Below are positions 8,054 through 15,107 of a stretch of DNA of 22,549 nucleotides, piece by piece. This DNA is from JAEUSF01 sp964484145 (GTDB taxonomy: Bacteria > Patescibacteriota > Doudnabacteria > UBA920): NCBI GenBank assembly GCA_964484145.1, contig CAZAED010000023.1:1-22549 (forward strand), in the 5' to 3' direction. A model generated the notes under the pieces. That model was not told the origin of the DNA. It saw nothing but the letters and a program-made list of their open reading frames with translations, and searched no databases. The stretch's first letter is position 1. Every line of letters starts with the position of its first letter. A program made the translations under genes and the position numbers.

Positions 8054-10579
8054 TTATTTGTTTTTACCCTCTTCAATTAAATGCAAATTACTTCCAATTT
8101 TAAACATATGAAATACCGCCCGGCGAGCAAGCGTCCATTCCAACTCACCAACTTGCATGTATAATGCTTCTAATTGTTCTTTTTCTGCCGCAGTTGCATG
8201 CTTAGTTAAAGTTTCAAACCTTGTTTGTAAATTTTGAATTATTAACTCCTGCGCTTTTTGCATGGCCGGATGCCTTAGCAAAACCTCGTCGGAATATTTG
8301 TCAGCCTCCTGACCAAATTCTATTACTCTTTCCGGCAAACTTTCCTCTGGTGCTAAAATTTCCGGCTGTAAAATAGGAAGTTCTTTTTCTTGCGCCTCCC
8401 CGCGGGCCTTTATAGGTTTTTTTAAGGGCTTTAATTCTTCTCTTATTGCTCTTTGTAAAAGTCTTTCTCCAACATTCGGCAAACCCGTATTTAATAAAAT
8501 GGCTCTAACTTTGTTAATAGCATTTCTTTCCCCTTTGGGCAAAGCCTCCCAGGTACTATTGTTTTTTTGCTCTCGTTCTTTCTGAGCTATAAATTTATGC
8601 ATTAAAAGCCTAGAAACAACTAAGCTTTCAAAATCCATTTTTGACTCCATTTCTAGAATGGTCTTAGTTTCTGCTTCCTTGCCGTACGAAAATTGCAGCC
8701 TAGGCAGTCCGGCAGGATTAAAAACTTTTATAGCCGGCAAAAAACCTTTTTGTTTTTCAAAAAAAGCTTCAACTGCGTTTTGTACTAAAACCGCCTGCGC
8801 GCTATTAACTTCCTGCCCTGCGTTAACAGGCAGTAAAAATTCGTTGCGGTGGTTTTTATTTTTTACTTCTTTCTCAATATTTACCCCTAAAAATTTCCGT
8901 CCGCTTTTTTTCTCTAAAACTACCGCAGCTTTCTTACCTGCTTCCAAATTAAACTTTTCTATTTCTTGCAACTGAGGATTAGAGACCTGTTCTGCATAAC
9001 CCGGCCTCTCTTCTATTTCCTTAGCGCGGTCAAAAGCCGCTATTACCGCCTGTTTTAAAATTTCCAAGTCTGAAATTGGCTCCATACCGTCTTCTTCGTA
9101 AAATTCCAAAAGCCTTTGAGCCCGAGAAACTTCGCTGCTTCTATTTAACTTTTTTAATATTAATCTATAAAACCTTTCTTCTTCCCTTTCATTAAAGGTG
9201 CCAATTATATGTTCAATTTCCGCAAAAGTCACTTTTCCAAACAAATCTTCCATCATAGAAACCAAGCCATCCGGCGTAACTAGTCTGTCTTCCGGCTCCG
9301 CCGGTCTTTCTTTTCCTGCATAACGCTCTTCTAAAGCTCTTCCAAAAGCCTCCTGTATTTTACTCGGCTTGCCAAAACATAAAGCAACGGCCTCAAAAGT
9401 TTCTATGTAGTCCGGAACTTTTGCCCGTTCCTCGGGACTTAACTCGGAAAGCTTTTCCCTCCTGCTTAAATTTTTAAATTTAAAATAATTCTGAACAATT
9501 TCTTCTCCCTGTTCTAACAGTAATTCAAGCTCACGAGTATGAATTCCCTCAAAAACTGCTAAAACAAAGTTGGCTTGTCTTTGCTCTAAAACCGCTTCAG
9601 AATTGCCAGGTTTTGCGTAAAAACCGCCGGTAAGCTTGCCGGTTTCATTTACCTCGTGCTTTAAATGCCTAACCGGCACACCTTTTTCTAACTCTTCTTC
9701 TTTGTGGTAGTAATAGCCGTTATAATTTACATCCGGAAATTCTTTTCTATATTTTAAACATTCTAAAATTAAATCTTTTTCTTTTAAAACTTCCAATACC
9801 TTTGCTTTAGCCTCACTAAAAGGTATTTCGTTTTTTCTATTGTCTGCCAAATAGACCAAAGCCGCGCTGTCTTCTTGCCCGCTACTTAACACAGCGGAGG
9901 TGTATTCCAAACTGCCTTCGTTTTCCGCAAGCATTCGCCTAAACGCTTCGCTTAGCTTTTGTTTTTCTGCCGGCTCACCTGAATTTACAACTTGTTCTAA
10001 AGTTTCTGAAAGAGGGACGCTGAAATCTATAACAAAAGTTTTTCTGCCTTTGTTTATGGCAGCTCTTATCTCTAAGCTGCCGTTTTCATAGCCACGTGTT
10101 TTTACGTCTGCCATTCTAAGCAATTCCACTGTGGTGTCTTCCCTATGAGCCCTGGCCAGTTTTTCCACCAAGTGTTTTACTTCGCCGTCCGGCATTTCTC
10201 TAACATTTTCTTCAAGCTTTTTTGCCTCTAAAAGTTCAGCTTTACTTTCAGGAGCGTTATGAGTTGTTATATAGTCTTGTATTATTTCTAGCAGCAAACG
10301 CTTTACTTCTTTAGGTTGCCAATTAGCCGCCCCTGCTTCCCTAAGCTGGTTAATGCCGTGCCTTTCTAAAAAATTGCTAAAAGCGTCCTGGGTTTTAGGA
10401 CTTATTTCGTGCTTTCTTTTTCCGCCTGACTTTTTTTCTACCACTAAAGCAGGCTCAATTTCCCGGCCTGCCGACTCTTCGGCTTCGTCATCTGGTTCTA
10501 CACTTGCTTCAATAATTTCCGAGCCGCTGTTTAAAAGTTCTTGTTTGGAACCGCCTTCCGAACTATGAGATAAACTCAT
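8054..10579 (-). CDS. Large soluble unknown protein, first gene of the PP2C operon
   Basis: This is an 841-residue, strongly charged (Glu/Lys-rich), mostly helical protein. I see no signal peptide, membrane segment, nucleotide-binding loop or known catalytic motif. Residues 1-60 are low-complexity acidic, and a Lys/Arg-rich patch follows near 50-60. A mixed region near 150-240 (TRGYENGSLEIRAAINKGRK and following) and one near 590-680 look globular and could be beta-containing. It starts the AT-rich operon. The ATG at 10579 has no SD site. Two weak promoter candidates lie upstream (10624-10653 and 10670-10699). The close coupling with PP2C and the 1163-residue membrane protein suggests a shared pathway. 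I cannot name a function. Confidence 0.8.
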   Translation of the reverse strand: MSLSHSSEGGSKQELLNSGSEIIEASVEPDDEAEESAGREIEPALVVEKKSGGKRKHEISPKTQDAFSNFLERHGINQLREAGAANWQPKEVKRLLLEIIQDYITTHNAPESKAELLEAKKLEENVREMPDGEVKHLVEKLARAHREDTTVELLRMADVKTRGYENGSLEIRAAINKGRKTFVIDFSVPLSETLEQVVNSGEPAEKQKLSEAFRRMLAENEGSLEYTSAVLSSGQEDSAALVYLADNRKNEIPFSEAKAKVLEVLKEKDLILECLKYRKEFPDVNYNGYYYHKEEELEKGVPVRHLKHEVNETGKLTGGFYAKPGNSEAVLEQRQANFVLAVFEGIHTRELELLLEQGEEIVQNYFKFKNLSRREKLSELSPEERAKVPDYIETFEAVALCFGKPSKIQEAFGRALEERYAGKERPAEPEDRLVTPDGLVSMMEDLFGKVTFAEIEHIIGTFNEREEERFYRLILKKLNRSSEVSRAQRLLEFYEEDGMEPISDLEILKQAVIAAFDRAKEIEERPGYAEQVSNPQLQEIEKFNLEAGKKAAVVLEKKSGRKFLGVNIEKEVKNKNHRNEFLLPVNAGQEVNSAQAVLVQNAVEAFFEKQKGFLPAIKVFNPAGLPRLQFSYGKEAETKTILEMESKMDFESLVVSRLLMHKFIAQKEREQKNNSTWEALPKGERNAINKVRAILLNTGLPNVGERLLQRAIREELKPLKKPIKARGEAQEKELPILQPEILAPEESLPERVIEFGQEADKYSDEVLLRHPAMQKAQELIIQNLQTRFETLTKHATAAEKEQLEALYMQVGELEWTLARRAVFHMFKIGSNLHLIEEGKNK

Positions 10580-10623
10580 ATTTTTGTTTCAAAATTAAGA
10601 CTTAACTTAAAAATCTTTATATT

Positions 10624-10653
10624 ACTATACCATAAAAGCGTAAAAAGTACCAA
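10624..10653 (-). promoter_or_regulatory. Weak promoter candidate for the 10579 operon
   Basis: Minus strand: TTGGTA (10648-10653), 18-base spacer, TATAGT (10624-10629), about 45 bases before the ATG at 10579. A second candidate, TTGTCT (10694-10699), 18 bases, TATAAA (10670-10675), has its -35 partly in the loop of the preceding terminator, echoing the overlap seen at 2508-2550 and 15054-15102. Confidence 0.4.
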
Positions 10654-10675
10654 AAAAAGTAAAATAATTTTTATA

Positions 10676-10712
10676 AAAAAATACCCGGGGTTTAGACAAG
10701 CTAAACCCCGGG
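10676..10712 (-). terminator. Intrinsic terminator after the gene at 10735
   Basis: Minus strand: a perfect 12-bp stem CCCGGGGTTTAG/CTAAACCCCGGG (10701-10712 with 10684-10695), five-base loop, followed by UAUUUUUUU. It lies 22 bases after the stop codon. Confidence 0.9.
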
Positions 10713-10734
10713 CGCGGAAACTTCCGCTTTGATG

Positions 10735-11883
10735 TTAGTGAATACTAACTATAGGAATAATGATCTTGGCCGCGCCCTGAACCGGCCACAACCACCACCC
10801 CAGTCCCGCTGCCGCGCCGCACACTGCGGGCTTCCACAAGTCGGACTTCTTATGGACGTCCACACAGAACACGGGCGGTATCCAGTGCCACCACGGGTGG
10901 CCTGGAACAACTTCGGTCACGGTCGGCGGTTCGGTCGCGATTATTACAAAGGTGCACTTAACAACATGCCCTTTGTCATCTTCACCCCGAACCTCCAACT
11001 CATACTTCCCCGCCCCAGCAAAATGTTGGCGGGTCAGCACAACCGAGTCAGTGGAAGAAAGCTGGGTCTGGCCGTACCAGTACCCCAGAACTTTCACCCC
11101 TGGCCAGTTTACCCGAAGTCCGAGCTGCATATCGTCCGCAAGCACAACCGCGTCGAGCGGCTGGCTCGGAACGACCTGTCCGCAGTTCGGACAAACGTGC
11201 GGTGGTTCTGACGGAGGCGGCCGGAGCTGACGGTTTTTGACAATTACGTTGACCACAGGACCTTCGCCCTTTGTAATGCGGGACTTGGACAAATTCCAAA
11301 GCTCCCACACACTAGAACTAATTTCCTCGGTAATATCGTAATTGCCATCGACCACCACCACACTAGCCTTGCCGTTCTCATCCGGCTTTACGCAGGTTTC
11401 CCCCACGCAGAACCGAAAGAGTCCAGTTGGCACAGGCAGCACTTCACCGTTGGGGCCAAACGCCTCTTTAGTGAAGTTCACCCGAATTGTGGTTGGGGGC
11501 GCAGGAGGTGCTGGCGGCGGAATTTCCCAAATCCGCCTAACCTCGTTTCCACACCTGCCGTCCGCAAGACGGCCGTCGGTGTGACGGAAGTAGCTGTTGT
11601 TGTCGGGCCACCGGATGATTTTCCATCCGTCGGCCGTAAACTCTTCCGCGCACAGCTTCTTTCCGTGGTCTTTGACCACCACGGCTTTTTTCAAGTCCAC
11701 TGCCTCTTCCCACCAAGTAAGCTTGTTGCGAAACTTGGGCTGGTAAACAGTGAACTCCCCGGCGGCCAAGCATGCCTCAGCAGTATCAAAGAACATTGGT
11801 TTGCCAGTCTCCGGTTGCTGCGCAACCATCGAACTGGCGTTTACGAGCAACGCGATTACTAACACTAACATAGGTATCCACAT
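10735..11883 (-). CDS. Secreted/anchored protein with CnaB/SpaA-like domain
   Basis: The protein has 382 residues from ATG at 11883; a TTG at 11889 is the alternative start. An N-terminal hydrophobic stretch ending near SMVAQQ looks like a signal peptide. A Trp/Lys-rich region follows, then a PPPAPPAPP linker, then at about 133-219 a segment that reads like a CnaB/SpaA beta-sandwich: FTK near 137-139, PDENGKAS, GNYDITEE near 180-187, and VKN near 215-217. Lys, Glu and Asn in those places are the usual intramolecular isopeptide triad of that fold. Next come a CPNC pair, an Ig-like stretch and a Trp-rich hydrophobic C-terminus that may anchor it. The start has no SD of its own; a short upstream ORF does. 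Its 3' end has a strong terminator. It is GC-rich and probably acts at the cell surface. Confidence 0.8.
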   Translation of the reverse strand: MWIPMLVLVIALLVNASSMVAQQPETGKPMFFDTAEACLAAGEFTVYQPKFRNKLTWWEEAVDLKKAVVVKDHGKKLCAEEFTADGWKIIRWPDNNSYFRHTDGRLADGRCGNEVRRIWEIPPPAPPAPPTTIRVNFTKEAFGPNGEVLPVPTGLFRFCVGETCVKPDENGKASVVVVDGNYDITEEISSSVWELWNLSKSRITKGEGPVVNVIVKNRQLRPPPSEPPHVCPNCGQVVPSQPLDAVVLADDMQLGLRVNWPGVKVLGYWYGQTQLSSTDSVVLTRQHFAGAGKYELEVRGEDDKGHVVKCTFVIIATEPPTVTEVVPGHPWWHWIPPVFCVDVHKKSDLWKPAVCGAAAGLGWWLWPVQGAAKIIIPIVSIH

Positions 11884-11959
11884 ACGCAAAAAAACATAAC
11901 GCTAGTTACTAGTTTAATATAACCAGTAATTTTTATACGTTCTTACAAATGTGGATACC
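11873..11959 (-). promoter_or_regulatory. Inverted repeat pairing the leader ORF start with the main gene start
   Basis: GGTATCCACAT (11873-11883) and ATGTGGATACC (11949-11959) are a perfect 11-bp inverted repeat 65 bases apart. One arm covers the first codons of the main gene including its ATG; the other covers the first codons of the short upstream ORF. In the mRNA the pair would hide the main start until a ribosome translating the short ORF opens it. Confidence 0.55.
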
Positions 11960-12108
11960 ATTATTTGTTTCCTCCGTTTTCCCCGGCAAAGTATTTTTAT
12001 TCCAAATCCGCTAAGCGAACCAAAATATTATTTTTTTTACCAGGCTATTAAAATAGCAAATTCTTGGCTACTTTAATAGACTAACAAACTTTAATTTTAA
12101 AGATGAGC
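11884..12108 (-). other. Leader and spacer before the gene at 11883
   Basis: No gene beyond the 15-codon ORF below. A minus-strand TGC-TATTTT (10-box at 12050-12055, extended -10 type) is the best promoter candidate but lacks a good -35. Other content is AT-rich spacer, a partial palindrome (about 11904-11933) around a TTATATTAA core, and the inverted repeat listed separately. Confidence 0.4.
11914..11961 (-). CDS. Possible 15-residue leader peptide
   Basis: ATG at 11961 is preceded by GGAGG (11971-11975) with nine bases between, which is a better initiation site than that of the main gene. It encodes MVSTFVRTYKNYWLY and stops 30 bases before the ATG at 11883. Translational coupling to the main gene, which has no SD, is plausible. 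It is too short to judge by sequence alone. Confidence 0.4.
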   Translation of the reverse strand: MVSTFVRTYKNYWLY

Positions 12109-12138
12109 GAGGGAGTGGCTTTTTAGTTCCACTCCCTC
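12109..12138 (-). terminator. Hairpin after the gene at 12187
   Basis: A perfect 10-bp stem (GAGGGAGTGG 12109-12118 with CCACTCCCTC 12129-12138) and 10-base loop lies 48 bases after the stop. There is no clean U run on the minus side, so termination may be weak, or the hairpin may instead stabilise the 3' end. Confidence 0.55.
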
Positions 12139-12186
12139 TATGTGTATACCCTACCCGGCAATTGCTGCGGGGTAAGGTGAGCGTTA

Positions 12187-13656
12187 TTAATTTGACGGCC
12201 GCATTTGGACAGGTGGCGGCTGTGATGCCGCCGTTTCCACCTGCCCGTTTGAGCCAAACTTGCACCACTGCCCGGGAGGGCACTTGGCAGGAGCACCGCG
12301 CTTTGCGTGAGCAGCCGAATTTGGCTTTGCCACCGCAGTTGCCTGCGGCTTGGGCTCGGCCAACGCCTTCTTCTCCCCACGGTTGCCGCTTTTGGCCGTC
12401 GCGTCGTACACGCGAGTGGCCTTTGCCATGGCCGCGGTTGCGGCCTTGTTGGCCTCAATCAACTGCTGCTTGAAATGGTCGGCCGCCGACTTTGCTTCGT
12501 CCGCGGTCCTAACCGCAGCCTCAGCCTTGTCGTAAGCACCGTCGGCCTTCCGTTCGACACGGTCGAGGTCTTCCTTGCTTGCAACATCCCCGAGCGAGTT
12601 TTTCAACCCCTCGAGTGCGCCAGCTAGTTCTCCGGCCGCTGTCGTGAACCTCACGTAGCGATCGTCCCTGAAGGTTGCGTCGACGATAGCGCCCTTGCGA
12701 GCGTCCTCGATGCGTGCTACGGCCTGCTTAGAAGTGCCAGGCCTCGACGAGTTAAGCAGCGCCAGAATCTCCTTCGGGTCAATCCCATAATGCTGAGCCA
12801 TGCCCAACAGGAAAGACCGAAAGAGCTTCTCGTCGCCACCGCTCGTTACAACCGTAGAACCGGCCAAGTCCAGCGCGTCGTTGATGGCCACAGCCGTCTT
12901 TTCGTCGCGGATGGCGACTTGGTTCAAAAGTTTACCATCAACCTTAACCACCAACCGCCCTTCGATCGCAGGCTTGAACTTGAACTCGAGCGGTGATTCT
13001 TTGGTCACCTTGCCCTCGACCACCACTTTCGCGGTGTCTTCGGGTTCAACGAGTTCAACTTTCTTACCACTAACCGAGCAGACGAAAGTGTTGTCCGCGT
13101 TCACAACTGCGATTGCTGCCTTAACCGACCCGGACGTCTTGCCCGTTTCGGCGTTATAGCAAGTCGGTGCGGCGTTGGCTGTGAAAGAGAATGCAAAAGC
13201 CAACGCTAACATTGTGACGGTGCCGGGGTTCACGCCTTTCTTCTCTTTTGGTTGTTTCAAAAAAGCAATCAGCAGAGCGAGTACACCTAGAACCAGAGCG
13301 CCCACCGACATCCACCAAGTGTGATTCGTTGAAGCCGCTATGGCCTCTCGAATCTCATACGCTACCACCTTCTTGAAGATGTCGGACTCAACTACGGACT
13401 GCGGGGAGGCGTGGGACATCCTTTCTTGGTGGTTTGCGAGGGCCGCCGCAATAACCTCAGACAGCTTTTCTTCTGTGAGTGGCGAGGACTCCGTGGTTTC
13501 TGCGGCGGGAGCCTCTGCGGCAGCGGTCTCGGCGGGCTTGGCAGCTTCTGCTGCCGGAGCCGGATCCGCCTTTTTACGGCCGAGCTGGGCGGACATAATG
13601 TTAGCAGTGGCCGCGAGGACCACCGCGAAAACAAACAAACGAAAAAAGTTGCGCAT
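12187..13656 (-). CDS. Exported protein with two signal-like segments and C-terminal coiled coil
   Basis: The protein has 489 residues from the ATG at 13656, chosen because AGGAG sits seven bases upstream; an in-frame non-SD start ten codons earlier is less likely. Order: signal peptide (1-24), Ala/Pro/Glu-rich linker (about 27-60), helical part, membrane segment (115-133), a short basic stretch, then a second hydrophobic segment (145-161) ending ANA-AP like a signal peptidase site, a beta-rich domain with two Cys (about 165-260), helical regions, a coiled coil (about 350-430) and a Pro-rich tail with two Cys. The family is unknown. The second signal-like segment could mean internal cleavage, an internal start, or a fusion of two genes. 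It is GC-rich and has its own strong promoter and a 240-base leader. Confidence 0.8.
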   Translation of the reverse strand: MRNFFRLFVFAVVLAATANIMSAQLGRKKADPAPAAEAAKPAETAAAEAPAAETTESSPLTEEKLSEVIAAALANHQERMSHASPQSVVESDIFKKVVAYEIREAIAASTNHTWWMSVGALVLGVLALLIAFLKQPKEKKGVNPGTVTMLALAFAFSFTANAAPTCYNAETGKTSGSVKAAIAVVNADNTFVCSVSGKKVELVEPEDTAKVVVEGKVTKESPLEFKFKPAIEGRLVVKVDGKLLNQVAIRDEKTAVAINDALDLAGSTVVTSGGDEKLFRSFLLGMAQHYGIDPKEILALLNSSRPGTSKQAVARIEDARKGAIVDATFRDDRYVRFTTAAGELAGALEGLKNSLGDVASKEDLDRVERKADGAYDKAEAAVRTADEAKSAADHFKQQLIEANKAATAAMAKATRVYDATAKSGNRGEKKALAEPKPQATAVAKPNSAAHAKRGAPAKCPPGQWCKFGSNGQVETAASQPPPVQMRPSN

Positions 13657-13897
13657 GGTAATTCTCCTAAAGGAACTAAGGGACATGTCGTGATGTCCCT
13701 TGCAAAAAAGTTTCTACAAACAGTAAACACTAATTTTACTGCAAGGACACAAAAAACCTTTTCACAAGGGACATCTTTCAAAAAAATAACGCTTTTCCTC
13801 CTTTACCCCTTAAATTCAGCTAAAAGCTCAATTTTACAGGGCGCGTTTTTTGTAATGTACTAGTCAAAATATACTGGTATAAACCATTATTTTTTGA
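13657..13897 (-). promoter_or_regulatory. Leader of the gene at 13656 with competing hairpins
   Basis: Four related copies of a GTCCCTTG-type word occur. CAAGGGACATC in the mRNA (plus strand 13692-13702) can pair upstream with 13765-13775 (11 bp) or downstream with 13678-13686 (9 bp, six-base loop). A related 9-10 base pairing joins 13696-13705 and 13740-13748, and CAGTAAA/TTTACTG (13721-13727/13735-13741) is nested inside it. An AGGAGG (13797-13802) lies upstream of these; the true SD is near 13664-13668. This is consistent with a two-state RNA switch, by inference. Confidence 0.5.
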
Positions 13898-13903
13898 CCC
13901 TAC

Positions 13904-13932
13904 ATTATAGCAAATAATTGCCTATTTGTCAA
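13904..13932 (-). promoter_or_regulatory. Near-perfect sigma-70 promoter for the gene at 13656
   Basis: Minus strand: TTGACA (13927-13932), 17-base spacer, TATAAT (13904-13909) with TGC before it. It matches the promoter at 2508-2536 in all these parts and in the TTTGC context. Predicted start is near 13897. Confidence 0.85.
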
Positions 13933-14039
13933 CCCGCTCTGATTTTAAAATACTATTTTACTTATAAATAAGCCATAAAAAAATAAGTGTCTAAATTTAG
14001 CTCATATATAAGGCCTTTTTTTACTATAAAAAACAAAAA
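13933..14039. other. AT-rich spacer between promoter and terminator
   Basis: No gene was found. It holds the 18-base element (13963-13980) that is the exact reverse complement of 2552-2569, and AT-rich sequence upstream of the promoter that could serve as an UP element. Confidence 0.5.
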
Positions 14040-14070
14040 CCGACGAGCCCATATTTCAGGTACTCGTCGG
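14040..14070 (-). terminator. Intrinsic terminator after the gene at 14096
   Basis: Minus strand: 8-bp stem CCGACGAG/CTCGTCGG (14063-14070 with 14040-14047), 15-base loop, then UUUUUGUUUUUU. It lies 25 bases after the stop. Confidence 0.9.
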
Positions 14071-14095
14071 GAATCTTGCAAACATTGGTTGTGGC

Positions 14096-14953
14096 TTAGT
14101 TGCCGGCTATGTTAACCGGCTGCCTTGCGTCCGTTAGCGTTGGAGGCTTTGGGTTTTCTTCCTTGAAGGCCTGCCACTCCTTAAGGAGATCCGGCTCCCC
14201 GGCCAGAAGCTCCAAAAGCTTGGCCTCGTCAAAAGCCCTACCCGCCCTCCATCTACTTTTCGCGGCCAGCAGAACTTGTTCTTGAGCCGTTACAGGCTCT
14301 TTGGCGGGCTGAGCCACAACAACAAGCTTACGCTCGTTGTCATGACGCTTTATGAGCAGAGAAGGCACTACATCCCCCGACTTTTCAGCCGGTGGAAGGA
14401 CTTGCTTGGGCGGCGGCATCTTGGTATTACGTGCTCGCGTCACAACCCTTACCTGTGCATCCTTCTCCATAAGTAAATAAACAATGCCCCAGATAAGACT
14501 AACAAACGCAACAGACCAAAGTACACCCACCTCTAGGCCGTCCCACCAGGGCTCACTACCCTGGCAAACCATGCCCTTTGGTCCGAAAAAACCGCACGGA
14601 GGAAGTGTCAAACTTGACACTTTGTTTTCCTGCGTCTGCAGAACCTCGAACGAGAAAGGGGTCACCATCTCTCTTCCATTCTTCGTAATGGCTAAGAAAA
14701 ACGTTCCCTTCTGTTTGGGCGGAAGCGTCAGCCTGCCCGTAATTTCCGTGTCGGTCCGGGATCTAACCCGAACCTTGGAGCCAAGTCCAAAGAACCGCGG
14801 ACTTGCGTCCGCAAGGCCTGAGCCCGAAATGAGCAATTCTACCACCACCTCTTGCGAGGGATGGGATTTTACCTGCATAGGCTGCAGGCTAGTTACCTCT
14901 TGCGCTATGGCCGAAGCCACGCACAAAAACAAACCCACCAATGTGTTAATCAT
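14096..14953 (-). CDS. Membrane-anchored protein with TIG/IPT-like extracellular domain
   Basis: The protein has 285 residues: a signal peptide (1-18, ending SAIAQ), then at about 22-108 a beta-rich segment reading like an Ig-like TIG/IPT fold (GSGLADASPRFFGLGSKVRV, later TEITGRLTLPP and GTFFLAITKNG). Two Cys near 120 and 130 precede a membrane segment (142-162), and a basic then Pro/Glu-rich cytoplasmic tail of about 120 residues follows. GAGGGGG five bases before the ATG supports the start. It has its own promoter (15054-15082), which overlaps the preceding terminator, and its own terminator. It shares GC-rich codon use and a secreted/anchored design with the next two genes. It could be a surface component with a tail that contacts cytoplasmic partners (inference). 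Confidence 0.8.
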   Translation of the reverse strand: MINTLVGLFLCVASAIAQEVTSLQPMQVKSHPSQEVVVELLISGSGLADASPRFFGLGSKVRVRSRTDTEITGRLTLPPKQKGTFFLAITKNGREMVTPFSFEVLQTQENKVSSLTLPPCGFFGPKGMVCQGSEPWWDGLEVGVLWSVAFVSLIWGIVYLLMEKDAQVRVVTRARNTKMPPPKQVLPPAEKSGDVVPSLLIKRHDNERKLVVVAQPAKEPVTAQEQVLLAAKSRWRAGRAFDEAKLLELLAGEPDLLKEWQAFKEENPKPPTLTDARQPVNIAGN

Positions 14954-15053
14954 GTCATCCCCCTCTAAGGTGTCTTTTAACGCCCAAATAAGGCGCTGGC
15001 AAACAAGTAAATTTTAAATTTACAAATATGTCAGCACCAAATTTTGACTCTAT

Positions 15054-15082
15054 ATAATACTAAAAACCCTCGCTTTTGTCAA
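15054..15082 (-). promoter_or_regulatory. Sigma-70 promoter for the gene at 14953, inside the upstream terminator
   Basis: Minus strand: TTGACA (15077-15082), spacer of 17, TATTAT (15054-15059). The -35 is in the terminator loop, and the 3' stem arm plus U run form the spacer. Predicted start is near 15047, giving a leader of about 95 bases. Confidence 0.75.
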
Positions 15083-15102
15083 GGAAAAAAGCGAGGGTTT
15101 TT
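15062..15102 (-). terminator. Intrinsic terminator of the PP2C gene
   Basis: A perfect 12-bp stem AAAAACCCTCGC/GCGAGGGTTTTT (15091-15102 with 15062-15073), 17-base loop, six bases after the stop codon at 15108. Confidence 0.9.
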
Positions 15103-15107
15103 GTTTT

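Noticed and set aside
10729..11230. Plus-strand ORFs of 92-160 residues opposite the CnaB-like gene
   Set aside because: They are antisense shadows caused by GC-rich codon use; no SD and no protein-like composition.
13392..13781. 129-residue minus-strand ORF over the 13656 start
   Set aside because: It begins in the leader without a well-placed start and overlaps the real gene in another frame; the overlapping part is Arg/Pro/Ser-rich shadow sequence. Only its upstream AGGAGG is kept, as a regulatory observation.
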